Below, piece after piece: positions 50,798 to 61,089 of a stretch of 64,000 nt of DNA. This stretch comes from Chryseobacterium daecheongense. GTDB lineage: Bacteria; Bacteroidota; Bacteroidia; Flavobacteriales; Weeksellaceae. The stretch's first letter is position 1. Each line of letters opens with the position of its first letter. The stretch covers positions 1,054,001-1,118,000 of the forward strand of contig CP115858.1 of the NCBI GenBank assembly GCA_027920525.1, in the 5' to 3' direction. A program made the position numbers and the translations under genes. The notes under the pieces are model-generated. The model was given only the letters and a program-made list of their open reading frames with translations. It was not told the DNA's origin and made no database searches.

Positions 50798-52048
50798 TTA
50801 TAATTCCAGAGCTTTTCTTTCATCACCGCCCATTAAAATCTCAACAGGATTATCGATACCTTCTTTTACAGCTACAAGGAACCCTACGGATTCTTTTCCA
50901 TCAATAATTCTGTGGTCATAAGACATTGCAACGTACATCATAGGACGGATAACTACCTGCCCATCTACTGCTACAGGTCTTTGAATAATGTTGTGCATTC
51001 CCAGGATTGCAGATTGTGGAGGATTGATAATCGGAGTAGACATCATAGATCCGAAAGTACCACCATTTGTAATTGTGAATGTACCACCAGTCATTTCATC
51101 AACACTGATTTTACCATCTCTTACTTTAGTAGCCAAATCTTTGATGTTTGCTTCAATACTTCTGAAAGTCATGTCTTCAGCATTTCTCAATACAGGAACC
51201 ATTAATCCTTTAGGACCTGAAACCGCGATTGAAATATCACAGAAATCATAGTTGATTTTGAAATCTCCATCGATAGATGCATTTACATCAGGATACATTT
51301 GCAAAGCTCTTGTAACAGCTTTTGTAAAGAAAGACATGAAACCTAGTCCAACTCCGTGTTTTTGGGCAAACTCTTCTTTATATTGTTTTCTGATTCTGAA
51401 GATCTCAGACATGTCAACCTCGTTGAAAGTAGTTAACATTGCCGTTTCATTCTTTACAGAAACCAGTCTTGAAGCGATTTTTCTTCTTAGAACTGAAAGC
51501 TTAGTAGTCGTTGTTGCTCTTGAACCATTAGTAGAAGATACACTTCCCATAGCAGGAACAGCAGCTAATTCTGCATCAGTTTTAGTAACTCTTCCATCTC
51601 TTCCGGATCCGGTAACTTGCCCTGCATCTATTCCTTTCTCATCAAGAATTTTTTTAGCAGCAGGAGACGGAGTTCCCGTTGCATATGTCTGTGTAGCAGC
51701 CGCAGGTTGTGCAACCGGTTTTGGAGCTTCCTGAACAGGTGCTGGTTTTGGAGCCTCTTCTTTCTTAGGAGCTTCAGCAGCAGGAGCAGCTGCCCCTTCT
51801 GGTTTAGGAGCATCTACATCAATTAAGCAAACTACCTGACCTACTTGTACAACTTCACCTTCTTCTGCTTTTAAAGTAATTACACCACTTTGCTCAGCTG
51901 GAAGTTCAAGAGTTGCTTTGTCTGAGTCTACCTCCGCGATTGGTTGATCTTTTTCTACATAATCACCATCTTTCACAAGCCAAGTCGCGATTTCAACTTC
52001 TGTTATTGATTCGCCCGGTGAAGGAACTTTCATTTCTAAAACTGACAT
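50798..52048 (-). CDS. sucB: 2-oxoglutarate dehydrogenase E2, dihydrolipoyl succinyltransferase
   Basis: 416 residues. Lipoyl domain with the modified Lys in [12 protein letters not shown]; an Ala/Pro-rich linker; an E3-binding domain ([29 protein letters not shown]); and the catalytic core with [12 protein letters not shown] and SYDHR (His, Asp). It transfers the succinyl group from lipoate to CoA in the TCA cycle. It lies 39 bases downstream of sucA. Confidence 0.95.
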   Translation of the reverse strand: MSVLEMKVPSPGESITEVEIATWLVKDGDYVEKDQPIAEVDSDKATLELPAEQSGVITLKAEEGEVVQVGQVVCLIDVDAPKPEGAAAPAAEAPKKEEAPKPAPVQEAPKPVAQPAAATQTYATGTPSPAAKKILDEKGIDAGQVTGSGRDGRVTKTDAELAAVPAMGSVSSTNGSRATTTTKLSVLRRKIASRLVSVKNETAMLTTFNEVDMSEIFRIRKQYKEEFAQKHGVGLGFMSFFTKAVTRALQMYPDVNASIDGDFKINYDFCDISIAVSGPKGLMVPVLRNAEDMTFRSIEANIKDLATKVRDGKISVDEMTGGTFTITNGGTFGSMMSTPIINPPQSAILGMHNIIQRPVAVDGQVVIRPMMYVAMSYDHRIIDGKESVGFLVAVKEGIDNPVEILMGGDERKALEL

Positions 52049-52087
52049 ATCGTATTTTTTATTTTTTTATTAATTATTATTTATTGG

Positions 52088-54904
52088 TTAAGCTGTTACA
52101 GGTCTTTTTGCAGGCGCATCGTTTGTGTTGAAAACCCTGTTGATTACTGCATTCTGATTTTTCTCAAACATCTTGTGACTACCAGGAGCCGGAGCACCAC
52201 TTGGTACCGGAGCTATTACCTGAATACCTGTATCTCTGAAGTTTCTAAGGATATAAGACCATGCCCCCATATTTTCAGGTTCTTCCTGAGCCCAGATCAA
52301 TTCTTTTCTATTCTCATATTTGCTTAAAATCTGCTCAATCGCATCTGTTTGTAATGGGTACAATTGTTCAAATCTAACGAGAGCAATATCTTCATTGTTA
52401 AGTTCCTCTTTCTTCGCCAATAATTCAAAATAGAATTTACCTGAACAAAGGACAACTTTTTCTACTTTTTTAGGATCTGCAGTAACATCATCCAAAATAG
52501 GCTGGAAAGTTCCATTTGCAAAATCTTCTAATGGAGAAACAACTTTAGGATGTCTTAATAATGATTTAGGGCTCATTACAACCAATGGTTTTCTGTAAGT
52601 CCATTTCAATTGTCTTCTCAACAAGTGGAAATAGTTAGCTGGAGAAGTGATATTGGCTACCACCATATTTTCGTTTGCACAAAGTGTCAAGAATCTCTCC
52701 AATCTTGCAGAAGAGTGTTCTGCTCCCTGTCCTTCGGAACCATGTGGCAATAACATTACCAATCCGTTCTGAATCTTCCATTTCTCTTCAGCAGCAGCCA
52801 GATATTGATCAACAATAATCTGAGCACCATTTACGAAATCCCCAAACTGAGCTTCCCAGATTGTAAGCGTGTTTGGAGAAGCCATAGCATATCCATAATC
52901 AAAACCTAAAACTCCGTATTCTGAAAGGTGAGAGTTATAAACATCAAATCTGCTTTCAGAAATATGTCTTAATGGAATATACTCTTCTTCCGTATCTTCT
53001 GTTTTTACTACGGCATGTCTGTGGGAGAAAGTTCCTCTTTCCACATCTTCCCCTGAAATTCTGATGTTGTGTCCTTCAGCAAGTAATGTAGCATATGCTA
53101 ACCATTCTCCTAAAGCCCAATCTAAAGAATCTCCCTCAATTGCTTTTACACGGTTTTCGAAAAGTCTTGTAATCTTATTGATGAATTTCTTATCAGCAGG
53201 AAGTGTAGACATTTTAATAGCCAGTTCCTTAAGCTTAGCTAAATCATATTTTGTATCTACAGGAGACTGCATTGCTCCTCTTTTTGCAATAGGATAGTTT
53301 GTCCAGTCATCAGACATGAAAACATCCATTGCATTTTTCTCAATCTCCTTAGAAGCATCGAAATCTTTATCCAAAAGTTCTTTGAAATCAGTTTCCATTT
53401 TCTTCAGGATATCATTAGAAACAATACTATCTTGAATTAATTTATCCTTATAAATTTCTCTTGGGTTCGGATGCTTGGAAATCAGTTTATATAAATTGGG
53501 TTGAGTAAATCTTGGTTCATCCCCTTCGTTATGACCATATTTTCTATATCCCAGTAAATCGATGTATACATCTTTTCCGAACTTCGCTCTGAAATCAGCT
53601 GCAAAGTGGATTGCATGAACTACTGCTTCCGCGTCATCAGCATTTACGTGCATTACCGGAGACTCAGTTACTTTTGCAATATCCGTACAATAAGTGGATG
53701 ATCTTGCATCTGCATAGTTGGTTGTAAATGAAACCTGGTTATTCACAACAATATGCACCGTACCTCCTGTTTTGTATCCTTCCAAGGTCATCATCTGCGC
53801 TACTTCATAAACAATTCCTTGTCCTGCAATAGCTCCATCCCCATGGATAACGATCGGTAAAATTTTAGAATAATCCCCTTTGTATTTATCATCTACTTTA
53901 GCACGGCAGATCCCTTCTACCAAAGCTGCTACTGTTTCCAGGTGAGATGGGTTCGGAGTAAGATTGATAGAAACTTCTTCACCTGAAGCTGTTTTGATCT
54001 TTTTAGAAGATCCTAAGTGATATTTAACATCACCCGAGAATACATCTTCTTCAAATTCTTTTCCTTCAAATTCAGAGAAGATCTGTTTGTAAGATTTTCC
54101 AAAAATATTGGATAGTACATTTAATCTTCCTCTGTGAGCCATACCAAGCACCACCTCATCTACACCAAGCTGAGAAGATCTTGAAATCAACTGATCCAAA
54201 GCAGGAATCAATGTTTCTCCTCCTTCCAGTGAGAATCTTTTCTGACCAACAAATTTCGTGTGAAGATAATTTTCAAAAGCTACAGCCTGATTCAACTTCA
54301 ATAAGATCTCAGTTTTTTCATTGGCTGAAAGACTTGGATGGTTTTCATTTACCTGCAACCATTTTTTGATAAAATCCTTCTCTTCAACATTGTTGATATA
54401 AGTATATTCAACACCGATAGAGTCACAATAAATGTTTTCCAGGTGCTTAATGATATCCTGCAATGTTGCAGGCTCTTTCATCCCTGTTTCAACAGCACAG
54501 TTAAATTTCGTATTTAAATCCTCCTTGCTCAGCCCGAAGTTCTCGATATCCAGAGTAGGTGTATAGTGTCTTCTTTCTCTTACCGGATTTGTTTTTGTAA
54601 ACAAATGCCCTCTTGTTCTGTAAGCCTCAATAAGGTTTACTACTTTAAATTCTTTCTTGATGTGCTCAGGAACTTCTCCGTTTGATACCGCCTGAGATAT
54701 TTGCTGTACTGCAGGAGCAGTAGTAGCTGGAGCTTGAATGTATTGGATGTTATCTTCATCACCGTAGTTCTCCAAAGCAAAATCAAAGCCTTGAAAGAAG
54801 GCTTTCCATGATGGCTCTAAAGAATCCGGGAATTTTAAGTACTGTTGGTATAAATCCTCAATTAACTGAGAATGAGCTGCGTTTAGGAATGAAAATCTGT
54901 CCAT
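52088..54904 (-). CDS. sucA: 2-oxoglutarate dehydrogenase E1
   Basis: 938 residues. The N-terminal E2-contacting part, then thiamin diphosphate-binding segments MAHRGRLNVLSNIFGK, HGDGAIAGQGIVYEVAQM and NNQVSFTTNYADARSS are present, followed by the pyrimidine-binding domain (HGSEGQGAEHSSARLERFL). It decarboxylates 2-oxoglutarate. The gene for E3 is elsewhere. A -7 box (TAAATTTG, minus, 54951-54958) lies 46 bases before the ATG. Confidence 0.96.
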   Translation of the reverse strand: MDRFSFLNAAHSQLIEDLYQQYLKFPDSLEPSWKAFFQGFDFALENYGDEDNIQYIQAPATTAPAVQQISQAVSNGEVPEHIKKEFKVVNLIEAYRTRGHLFTKTNPVRERRHYTPTLDIENFGLSKEDLNTKFNCAVETGMKEPATLQDIIKHLENIYCDSIGVEYTYINNVEEKDFIKKWLQVNENHPSLSANEKTEILLKLNQAVAFENYLHTKFVGQKRFSLEGGETLIPALDQLISRSSQLGVDEVVLGMAHRGRLNVLSNIFGKSYKQIFSEFEGKEFEEDVFSGDVKYHLGSSKKIKTASGEEVSINLTPNPSHLETVAALVEGICRAKVDDKYKGDYSKILPIVIHGDGAIAGQGIVYEVAQMMTLEGYKTGGTVHIVVNNQVSFTTNYADARSSTYCTDIAKVTESPVMHVNADDAEAVVHAIHFAADFRAKFGKDVYIDLLGYRKYGHNEGDEPRFTQPNLYKLISKHPNPREIYKDKLIQDSIVSNDILKKMETDFKELLDKDFDASKEIEKNAMDVFMSDDWTNYPIAKRGAMQSPVDTKYDLAKLKELAIKMSTLPADKKFINKITRLFENRVKAIEGDSLDWALGEWLAYATLLAEGHNIRISGEDVERGTFSHRHAVVKTEDTEEEYIPLRHISESRFDVYNSHLSEYGVLGFDYGYAMASPNTLTIWEAQFGDFVNGAQIIVDQYLAAAEEKWKIQNGLVMLLPHGSEGQGAEHSSARLERFLTLCANENMVVANITSPANYFHLLRRQLKWTYRKPLVVMSPKSLLRHPKVVSPLEDFANGTFQPILDDVTADPKKVEKVVLCSGKFYFELLAKKEELNNEDIALVRFEQLYPLQTDAIEQILSKYENRKELIWAQEEPENMGAWSYILRNFRDTGIQVIAPVPSGAPAPGSHKMFEKNQNAVINRVFNTNDAPAKRPVTA

Positions 54905-54950
54905 TATTACAGTTTATCTATTATTAAAATTTGTTTGTATAATTAATCCT

Positions 54951-54958
54951 CAAATTTA
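54951..54958 (-). promoter_or_regulatory. -7 box of the sucA-sucB operon
   Basis: Reads TAAATTTG on the minus strand; the leader would be about 40 bases. No TTG at the expected spacing was found. Confidence 0.5.
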
Positions 54959-55026
54959 ATAAAAAAAACCGACTTGGGACAGCCTCAGATTACTAAAAAA
55001 ACATAAAATATATAATTTCCAATAAT

Positions 55027-56067
55027 TTACTTAAAGACAGATAGGGAAAGCTTCATGTTCACGTCCTGATCATCCATCGGGCGCTCCATAAAAACCTGAC
55101 GAATATCACCAAAACGCATCTCATCTTTCTTTGCTTTTTGAATCAATTGCTGAATTGCTTTTACTCTTCCGGCATAAGGTCCTTTGTAATACATCACATA
55201 ATTCTGCGTAGGGTTTACAGATCTGAAACTAAAGTTATTATCTGTAACTCCTATCTTTTTTGACAATGGTATCCCCAGGAAATAGGAAACCTCCTTATCT
55301 TTATAATTATCGGCGTCAGTGATCAGGATGGGAAACCCGAATTCATCCTCTTTTTTTCCAAGATCCATGCTTACATAATTGTAAACTTTATTGTAGTTCA
55401 TAACGATGTTTTTGTACAAAGCATCTTTCTTGTTGGAGGTGCTTACATTAATTCCCAGCAATAACTTTTCCTCTTCATTTTCTACCATTAAGCTATCGTA
55501 TTTTATTGCAGCCATCTGGTTATCTTTTTCCACCTTATTTCCGAGAACGTTCTTAAGGTTGGCCATACTTTTATCGATATTTTCTGTAAAACGGTCCTCC
55601 GTCCAGAAATTCTCCACTCTCCTTAGCACAGAAAGTTTAGGGGTATGAACATACCATGTAATCTTTGTTTTTTCTGCAGATAATGCTTTGAATTTAACAT
55701 CGACAAGCGTTGGGTTCTCATTTTTATCTTCGAAAAGCTGATATTTAAGGGTTTGATTAGGGTTTTCATACCGGATAAACATCTCTCCGTCTCTATCATT
55801 TTTTGGATCAACGTAACTTATAGCGCTTCCCATTCCCTCGTAGGGAGTATAATAATTAATATCAATAGTTTGGGAATTTGTAAAGAAATTATTCCAACGG
55901 GTAAAATTCTGCAAATTATTGAATTGGTGAAAGACTTTATCCAAAGGATAATCTATCTCTTTTTCAATTTTAAAATCTTTACTTTCATCCACAAAATAAT
56001 ACATGGAAGCAGCATAAGCCCCTACCAGTAAAACAACAATTACACTTATTATTTTAAAAAAACGCAT
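55027..56067 (-). CDS. Membrane-anchored SRPBCC (START-like) protein with GyrI-like C-terminus
   Basis: 346 residues from the ATG at 56067 (MRFFKIISVIVVLLVGAYAA). One transmembrane helix spans about 4-26. Residues about 35-180 resemble an SRPBCC/polyketide-cyclase fold (KEIDYPLDKVFHQFNNLQNF, TRWNNFF, ITWYVHTP); the last 150 resemble the GyrI-like small-molecule-binding domain (NYVMYYKGPYAGRVKAIQQL). Ligand binding is likely; no catalytic function is known. A start six codons earlier would overlap the promoter, so the internal start is preferred. The mRNA is probably leaderless. Confidence 0.8.
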   Translation of the reverse strand: MRFFKIISVIVVLLVGAYAASMYYFVDESKDFKIEKEIDYPLDKVFHQFNNLQNFTRWNNFFTNSQTIDINYYTPYEGMGSAISYVDPKNDRDGEMFIRYENPNQTLKYQLFEDKNENPTLVDVKFKALSAEKTKITWYVHTPKLSVLRRVENFWTEDRFTENIDKSMANLKNVLGNKVEKDNQMAAIKYDSLMVENEEEKLLLGINVSTSNKKDALYKNIVMNYNKVYNYVSMDLGKKEDEFGFPILITDADNYKDKEVSYFLGIPLSKKIGVTDNNFSFRSVNPTQNYVMYYKGPYAGRVKAIQQLIQKAKKDEMRFGDIRQVFMERPMDDQDVNMKLSLSVFK

Positions 56068-56071
56068 CGTA

Positions 56072-56102
56072 CAAAAGTAAAACAAATAAAAAAAGTGACC
56101 AA
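56072..56102 (-). promoter_or_regulatory. Promoter of the SRPBCC protein gene
   Basis: On the minus strand TTG (56100-56102), a 20-base spacer and TACTTTTG (56072-56079). The box ends five bases before the ATG, predicting a leaderless mRNA. The TTG element lies in the terminator hairpin of glgC. Confidence 0.7.
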
Positions 56103-56115
56103 TATATTGATCACT
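56094..56115 (-). terminator. Terminator after glgC
   Basis: AGTGACCAATA pairs with TATTGATCACT (one G-U in the RNA) and is followed leftwards by a T-run; it lies 22 bases past the glgC stop codon. Confidence 0.75.
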
Positions 56116-56136
56116 CTAGTTTTAAGTTTATGAAAA

Positions 56137-57405
56137 TTATCCAATATGAGTTCCCGGAGGCAATACAGCTCCTTTTTTCACCACAACAATACCATCCTGC
56201 ACAGAGTGGGTTCCAAAGTCGCCATCCTGTAAGTGCTTCCCTCCGATAATTCTTACATTATCTCCGATATAGCAATTTTTATCCAGAATTGCTTTTTCGA
56301 TGTAACAGTATTTCCCTATGCCCATGTTAGGACGACCATTCCGGTCATTCATGACAATTTCAGTAGTATTCTGATAGAAATCCGATCCCATTACATAAGA
56401 ATTTACGATCGTACTTCCTTTATCGATACGGGTCCTGTTTCCGATCACTGAATTTTCAATTTTGTCCGCCATAATAATACATCCATCTCCAAAAACAGCT
56501 TTACTAACGTAAGATCCATTAATTTTGGATGGAGGTAGCATTCTGGCTCTCGTATAAATCGGTGACGAAGAAAATAAATTAAACTGTGGAAAATCCTGAC
56601 AAAGATCAATATTAGCCTCGTAAAAAGACTCAATTGTTCCAATATCAGTCCAGTATCCTTCATACTGATAACTTAATGTAGCATATTTTCCTATTGAATT
56701 AGGAATAATATCTTTCCCGAAATCATCCCCCGCACCTTCATCAAACATCTTTTTAAGAATACTCTTTGTGAAAATATAAATCCCCATAGATGCAAGGAAT
56801 TCTTTCCCTTCATGTTTGTTATGATCAGAAACTTCAGACTTCCAATCTCCTAAAATATCCATTCCCGGTTTTTCAACAAATGAAGTAATATTTCCTTCAT
56901 CATCGGATTTCAAAATACCAAATCCTGTTGCATCCTTGGCATTTACAGGAATAGTCGCAATAGTTACATCCCCTCCTTTTTTAATATGATAATCCAGCAT
57001 TTCCCTGAAGTCCATCTGATAAAGCTGATCCCCTGAAAGGATAAGAATATAATCATAATCATATTTTTCAAGGTGTTTCATCGACTGACGAACCGCATCT
57101 GCAGTACCCTGATACCAGCTCTCATTTTCAACATTCTGTTCGGCAGCTAAAATATCTACAAATCCTTTACTGAAGATATCAAAATGATATGAATTTTTAA
57201 TATGAGAATTTAAAGAAGCAGAATTAAACTGGGTTAAAACCAAGATCTTATTCAGTCCCGAGTTTAAACAATTGGAAATAGGAATATCTACCAGTCTGTA
57301 TTTTCCGGCAATTGGAACGGCTGGTTTTGACCTTGAATAAGTTAACGGAAAAAGTCTCGTTCCTCTACCTCCTCCCAAAACAATGGAAATAACGTTGCGA
57401 TTCAT
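56137..57405 (-). CDS. glgC: Glucose-1-phosphate adenylyltransferase
   Basis: 422 residues. The nucleotidyltransferase motif GGGRGTRLFPLTYSRSKPA is at the N-terminus, followed by SGDQLYQMDFREML (metal-binding Asp) and FVEKP (glucose-1-phosphate Lys); the C-terminus is a left-handed beta-helix for regulation. It makes ADP-glucose, the first committed step of glycogen synthesis. It follows glgA after a 114-base gap on the same strand. Confidence 0.96.
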   Translation of the reverse strand: MNRNVISIVLGGGRGTRLFPLTYSRSKPAVPIAGKYRLVDIPISNCLNSGLNKILVLTQFNSASLNSHIKNSYHFDIFSKGFVDILAAEQNVENESWYQGTADAVRQSMKHLEKYDYDYILILSGDQLYQMDFREMLDYHIKKGGDVTIATIPVNAKDATGFGILKSDDEGNITSFVEKPGMDILGDWKSEVSDHNKHEGKEFLASMGIYIFTKSILKKMFDEGAGDDFGKDIIPNSIGKYATLSYQYEGYWTDIGTIESFYEANIDLCQDFPQFNLFSSSPIYTRARMLPPSKINGSYVSKAVFGDGCIIMADKIENSVIGNRTRIDKGSTIVNSYVMGSDFYQNTTEIVMNDRNGRPNMGIGKYCYIEKAILDKNCYIGDNVRIIGGKHLQDGDFGTHSVQDGIVVVKKGAVLPPGTHIG

Positions 57406-57519
57406 AAATATCTTGCGTTTAATTTAGTTTAGATTACTTTTTATTCACTTTATGTATTTCTACAATACTTCTTTTCCTCATTATGTCACTACAGAAAACA
57501 AAACAGGTTATACTTCGTT

Positions 57520-58926
57520 TTATTTATTGTATAACGCAATATACTTCTCCGCAGACTTCTCCCAGGCGAAATCAAATTGCATATTGGCAGTGATAAGGTC
57601 CTCCATCACACCTTTTTGATAATATATATGCATCCCTCTGTTCATCGCGTGAATTACATCATCAACTCCGGGATAGGAAAAATTTAATCCCGCCCCTCCT
57701 GTAGATATATCCTGCACAGTATCTTTCAATCCACCGGTGTATCTTACAATGGGAACCGTCCCGTATCTCATGGAATACATCTGATTCAATCCGCATGGCT
57801 CCACCCTTGAAGGCATCAGCAAAAAGTCTGCTGAAGCATATATTTTATGGGACAGATATTCTTTATACCCCAGATCAAGAGCAAAATTACTGTACAAATG
57901 TTCGTATTCTTTTAACTTATCTTCTATATATCTGTTACCGGAGCCCAGAATGATAACATTTAAAGCACCATAGCTCTGTCTTATACTCCTCCATACAACA
58001 TCGGGCAGCAGATCGGCTCCTTTTTCGGTTGCAAACCTTCCAATAAATGCAAACAAAGGAAGTTCCGGCTTCAGACCATACTCTTTGCAAAGTTTGGCTT
58101 TACTTTTTTTCTTCTGTTCTACGGCATCTTCGATACTAAAGTTATAATCCAGCATAGGATCAGTCTCAGGATTCCATACTTCAGTATCAATACCATTGAT
58201 GATTCCGTATGCTTTTCCGAATTCTTCGCGAACCAAGCTTTCAAGTCCTCGGAAACTTATAAAAAGCTCTTCCAGATAGCCTTCCGAAACCGTGGTGAAT
58301 GCATGTGCACATTTGATCATACACGCCAGAGGATTAATCAATCCGTTCCAGTCTAAAAGTCCCCACCTGTAGTTATCAAACACAGGCATATATTGTGCCA
58401 TATTCCAGCCCATCATCCCTTGGTATTCACCATTGTGAATTGTTCCAATCGTTTTAACCCCCTTAAGAAATTTGAACTCAGGACAATATTCAATCATAAA
58501 AGGAACCAGGCCCGTGTGATAATCATGACAATGCAAAACATCAGGACGGATTTCCATGGCACTCAGCCAATGCAAGACACCATGCTGAAACGCTAAAAAC
58601 TGGAAACTTTCATCCTGGTAACCGTAAGGATTATCCCTGTCTAAAAGCCCGGGAATTTTTACCAGGTACAACTCAAAGCCTAAAATATTAGTTTTTTCTT
58701 TCATTACCTGAACCTGAAGCATATTGGGCCCCTGATGAATAAAACCATCAAAAACAATATCAAATTCATGATCGTAAATAAAAGATTTATTATACCAAGG
58801 CATTACAACCTTTGCGTCCACTCCTTTTATTTTATTCTGATATTTTGGCAAAGCTCCTACAACATCTGCTAAACCGCCTACTTTTGCTATCGGATAACAT
58901 TCCGTACTAAGATGATAAACAATCAT
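57520..58926 (-). CDS. glgA: Glycogen synthase (ADP-glucose type, GT5)
   Basis: 468 residues. The KVGGLADVVGALPK motif that binds ADP-glucose and the C-terminal segment SRVEPCGLNQMYSMRYGTVP with its catalytic Glu are present. It extends alpha-1,4-glucan chains. Its ATG is one base after the glgB stop codon, so both are translated from one transcript. Confidence 0.95.
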   Translation of the reverse strand: MIVYHLSTECYPIAKVGGLADVVGALPKYQNKIKGVDAKVVMPWYNKSFIYDHEFDIVFDGFIHQGPNMLQVQVMKEKTNILGFELYLVKIPGLLDRDNPYGYQDESFQFLAFQHGVLHWLSAMEIRPDVLHCHDYHTGLVPFMIEYCPEFKFLKGVKTIGTIHNGEYQGMMGWNMAQYMPVFDNYRWGLLDWNGLINPLACMIKCAHAFTTVSEGYLEELFISFRGLESLVREEFGKAYGIINGIDTEVWNPETDPMLDYNFSIEDAVEQKKKSKAKLCKEYGLKPELPLFAFIGRFATEKGADLLPDVVWRSIRQSYGALNVIILGSGNRYIEDKLKEYEHLYSNFALDLGYKEYLSHKIYASADFLLMPSRVEPCGLNQMYSMRYGTVPIVRYTGGLKDTVQDISTGGAGLNFSYPGVDDVIHAMNRGMHIYYQKGVMEDLITANMQFDFAWEKSAEKYIALYNK

Positions 58927-58927
58927 T

Positions 58928-60877
58928 TTACTTTTTATGTAATTTAATTCTATGTAATTTATACTTTTTATCTTTTTTCTGCTTTAAAATCAATCCGGCG
59001 AGTGGCGGCAGTTTTAAAGTTATGGATTGAGGCCTGTTCATCCAATTCCCTTTCTCTTCTCTTATAATAACAGGCTCTACACCACCGCCACTGTATATTT
59101 CATCATCAGAATTGAAAATAACTTCCCAATGTGTTCCTTCGTTCACTCCTATTGTATACTCAACGATACGGGGTGTAAGATTAAGAACGATCATGCAAAC
59201 ATCATCCTTCCGTTTCCCCTTTCTTAAATATACAAAGACAGAATTATCCTTATCATCGGCTTCCACCCATTCAAATCCTTTGGGATTAAACTGGTTTTCA
59301 TATAAAGCAGATTCTGATCTGTACGCATGATTGAGATCTTTGACTAATGTCTGCAATCCTTTATGAACAGAATACTGTAACAAATGCCAATCCAGGCTTT
59401 GCTTAAAATTCCATTCAGCAGTCTGACCGAATTCATCTCCCATAAAAAGCAGTTTTGCTCCCGGATGCGTATACATGTATACATAAAGTGCCCGAAGATT
59501 GGCAAACTTTTGCCATTCATCTCCCGGCATTTTATAAATAAGACTTGCTTTCCCATGTACAACTTCATCGTGAGATAAAGGCATCATATAATTTTCGTTA
59601 TACATATACATGGACGCAAAGGTTATTTTGTGATGGTTGTTTTTTCTGAGGATGGGATCAAGTTTAAAATAATCCAGTGTATCATGCATCCAACCCATCA
59701 TCCATTTCATTCCAAACCCCACACCACCATCATGCACCGGCTTGGTAAGCATTGGAAAATCTGAACTTTCTTCAGCAATCGTAATAATTGCATTTCCGAA
59801 TTCTTTATATACTGCTGTATTAAATTCCTGAAGAAATATTTTTGCTTCAAGATTTACATTCCCGCCATACTGATTTGGCTCCCACTCTCCTTCATTTCTG
59901 GAATAATCCAGATGGAGCATGGAAGTTACGGCATCTACCCGCAATCCATCCGCATGATATCTTTCCAGCCAAAACATGGCGTTGGAGATCAAAAAAGATT
60001 TTACTTCATTTCTTCCGTAGTTGAAAATGTAAGATTTCCAGTCCGGATGAAATCCTTTTCTCGGGTCTTCATGCTCATATAAAAAAGACCCATCGAAACG
60101 ATGGAGTCCATTCGCATCTCCCGGGAAATGAGAAGGAACCCAGTCCAGTATTACGCCTATATCATTCTTATGAAGTTCATCAATCAGGAACATTAAATCC
60201 TGAGGGGATCCGAATCTTGAAGTTGCGGCATAGAAACCTGTGATCTGATATCCCCAACTGGGATCATAAGGAAACTCCATGACGGGCATAAATTCTACGT
60301 GTGTGAATCCCATTTCTATGATGTAAGGCACCAGCTTTTTGGCTATATCACGATAATTTAAAAACTTATCAGGATGGTCTTCTTCCCTTACCCATGAACC
60401 TAATTGCATTTCATATACAGAAATCGGAGCTTCCAACCGGTTCTTTTTCCATCTGCTGTCCATCCATTCCTGGTCTTTCCATTCATACCACGTAGTAGAA
60501 ATCAGAGATGCTGCCTGTAAATTTTGCTCCCAACTTAATGCATAAGGATCACTTTTTTCCAAAAGATCACCATAAGCCGTTTCTATAGCATATTTATATA
60601 AAGTTCCCCATTTAAGATCAGCAATAAAGCCTTCCCAGATCCCCGATCCATCCCACCGGGGATATAAAATATGCTCTTTATGATTCCAGTTATTAAAATT
60701 CCCAATCACAGAAACCTTTTTCGCATTGGGTGCCCAGACAGAAAAATAAACTCCTGAAACCCCGTCTTTCTCTACGGAATGTGCCCCAAACTTATCGTAA
60801 AGCTTGTAATGCTTACCTTCTTTGAAAAGATAAACATCATGATCCGTAAAAAGTGTATAGGTTTTAACAGAGTTCAT
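58928..60877 (-). CDS. glgB: 1,4-alpha-glucan branching enzyme (GH13)
   Basis: 649 residues. A CBM48 module (about 35-125, VYFSVWAPNAKKVSVIGNFN) precedes the GH13 barrel with the catalytic Asp in DGLRVDAVTSM, Glu in TIAEESSDF and Asp in LSHDEVVHGK. The N1 domain of longer GlgB enzymes is missing, as usual for this subgroup. It makes alpha-1,6 branches in glycogen and heads the glgB-glgA-glgC group. Confidence 0.96.
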   Translation of the reverse strand: MNSVKTYTLFTDHDVYLFKEGKHYKLYDKFGAHSVEKDGVSGVYFSVWAPNAKKVSVIGNFNNWNHKEHILYPRWDGSGIWEGFIADLKWGTLYKYAIETAYGDLLEKSDPYALSWEQNLQAASLISTTWYEWKDQEWMDSRWKKNRLEAPISVYEMQLGSWVREEDHPDKFLNYRDIAKKLVPYIIEMGFTHVEFMPVMEFPYDPSWGYQITGFYAATSRFGSPQDLMFLIDELHKNDIGVILDWVPSHFPGDANGLHRFDGSFLYEHEDPRKGFHPDWKSYIFNYGRNEVKSFLISNAMFWLERYHADGLRVDAVTSMLHLDYSRNEGEWEPNQYGGNVNLEAKIFLQEFNTAVYKEFGNAIITIAEESSDFPMLTKPVHDGGVGFGMKWMMGWMHDTLDYFKLDPILRKNNHHKITFASMYMYNENYMMPLSHDEVVHGKASLIYKMPGDEWQKFANLRALYVYMYTHPGAKLLFMGDEFGQTAEWNFKQSLDWHLLQYSVHKGLQTLVKDLNHAYRSESALYENQFNPKGFEWVEADDKDNSVFVYLRKGKRKDDVCMIVLNLTPRIVEYTIGVNEGTHWEVIFNSDDEIYSGGGVEPVIIREEKGNWMNRPQSITLKLPPLAGLILKQKKDKKYKLHRIKLHKK

Positions 60878-61089
60878 TAGTGTTTAATTTTATATGCTTT
60901 GAAACTACGAAAAATACAGATAGAAACAATTAATTATAGTTCAAATAATTGTTATAAAAGTTCTTTCATCCACCTTCCTATCAAATATATAAAATTTAAT
61001 AGTCTTCTGATTGTTTTTTACCAGAAATTTTCAACGTTTATATATCTAAAGTTTTTTTATAAATTTAGCCTTAACTTTTTATAAAACGC

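Noticed and set aside
51252..51734. Plus-strand frame of 160 codons within sucB
   Set aside because: Antisense shadow of the sucB coding sequence, no independent evidence.
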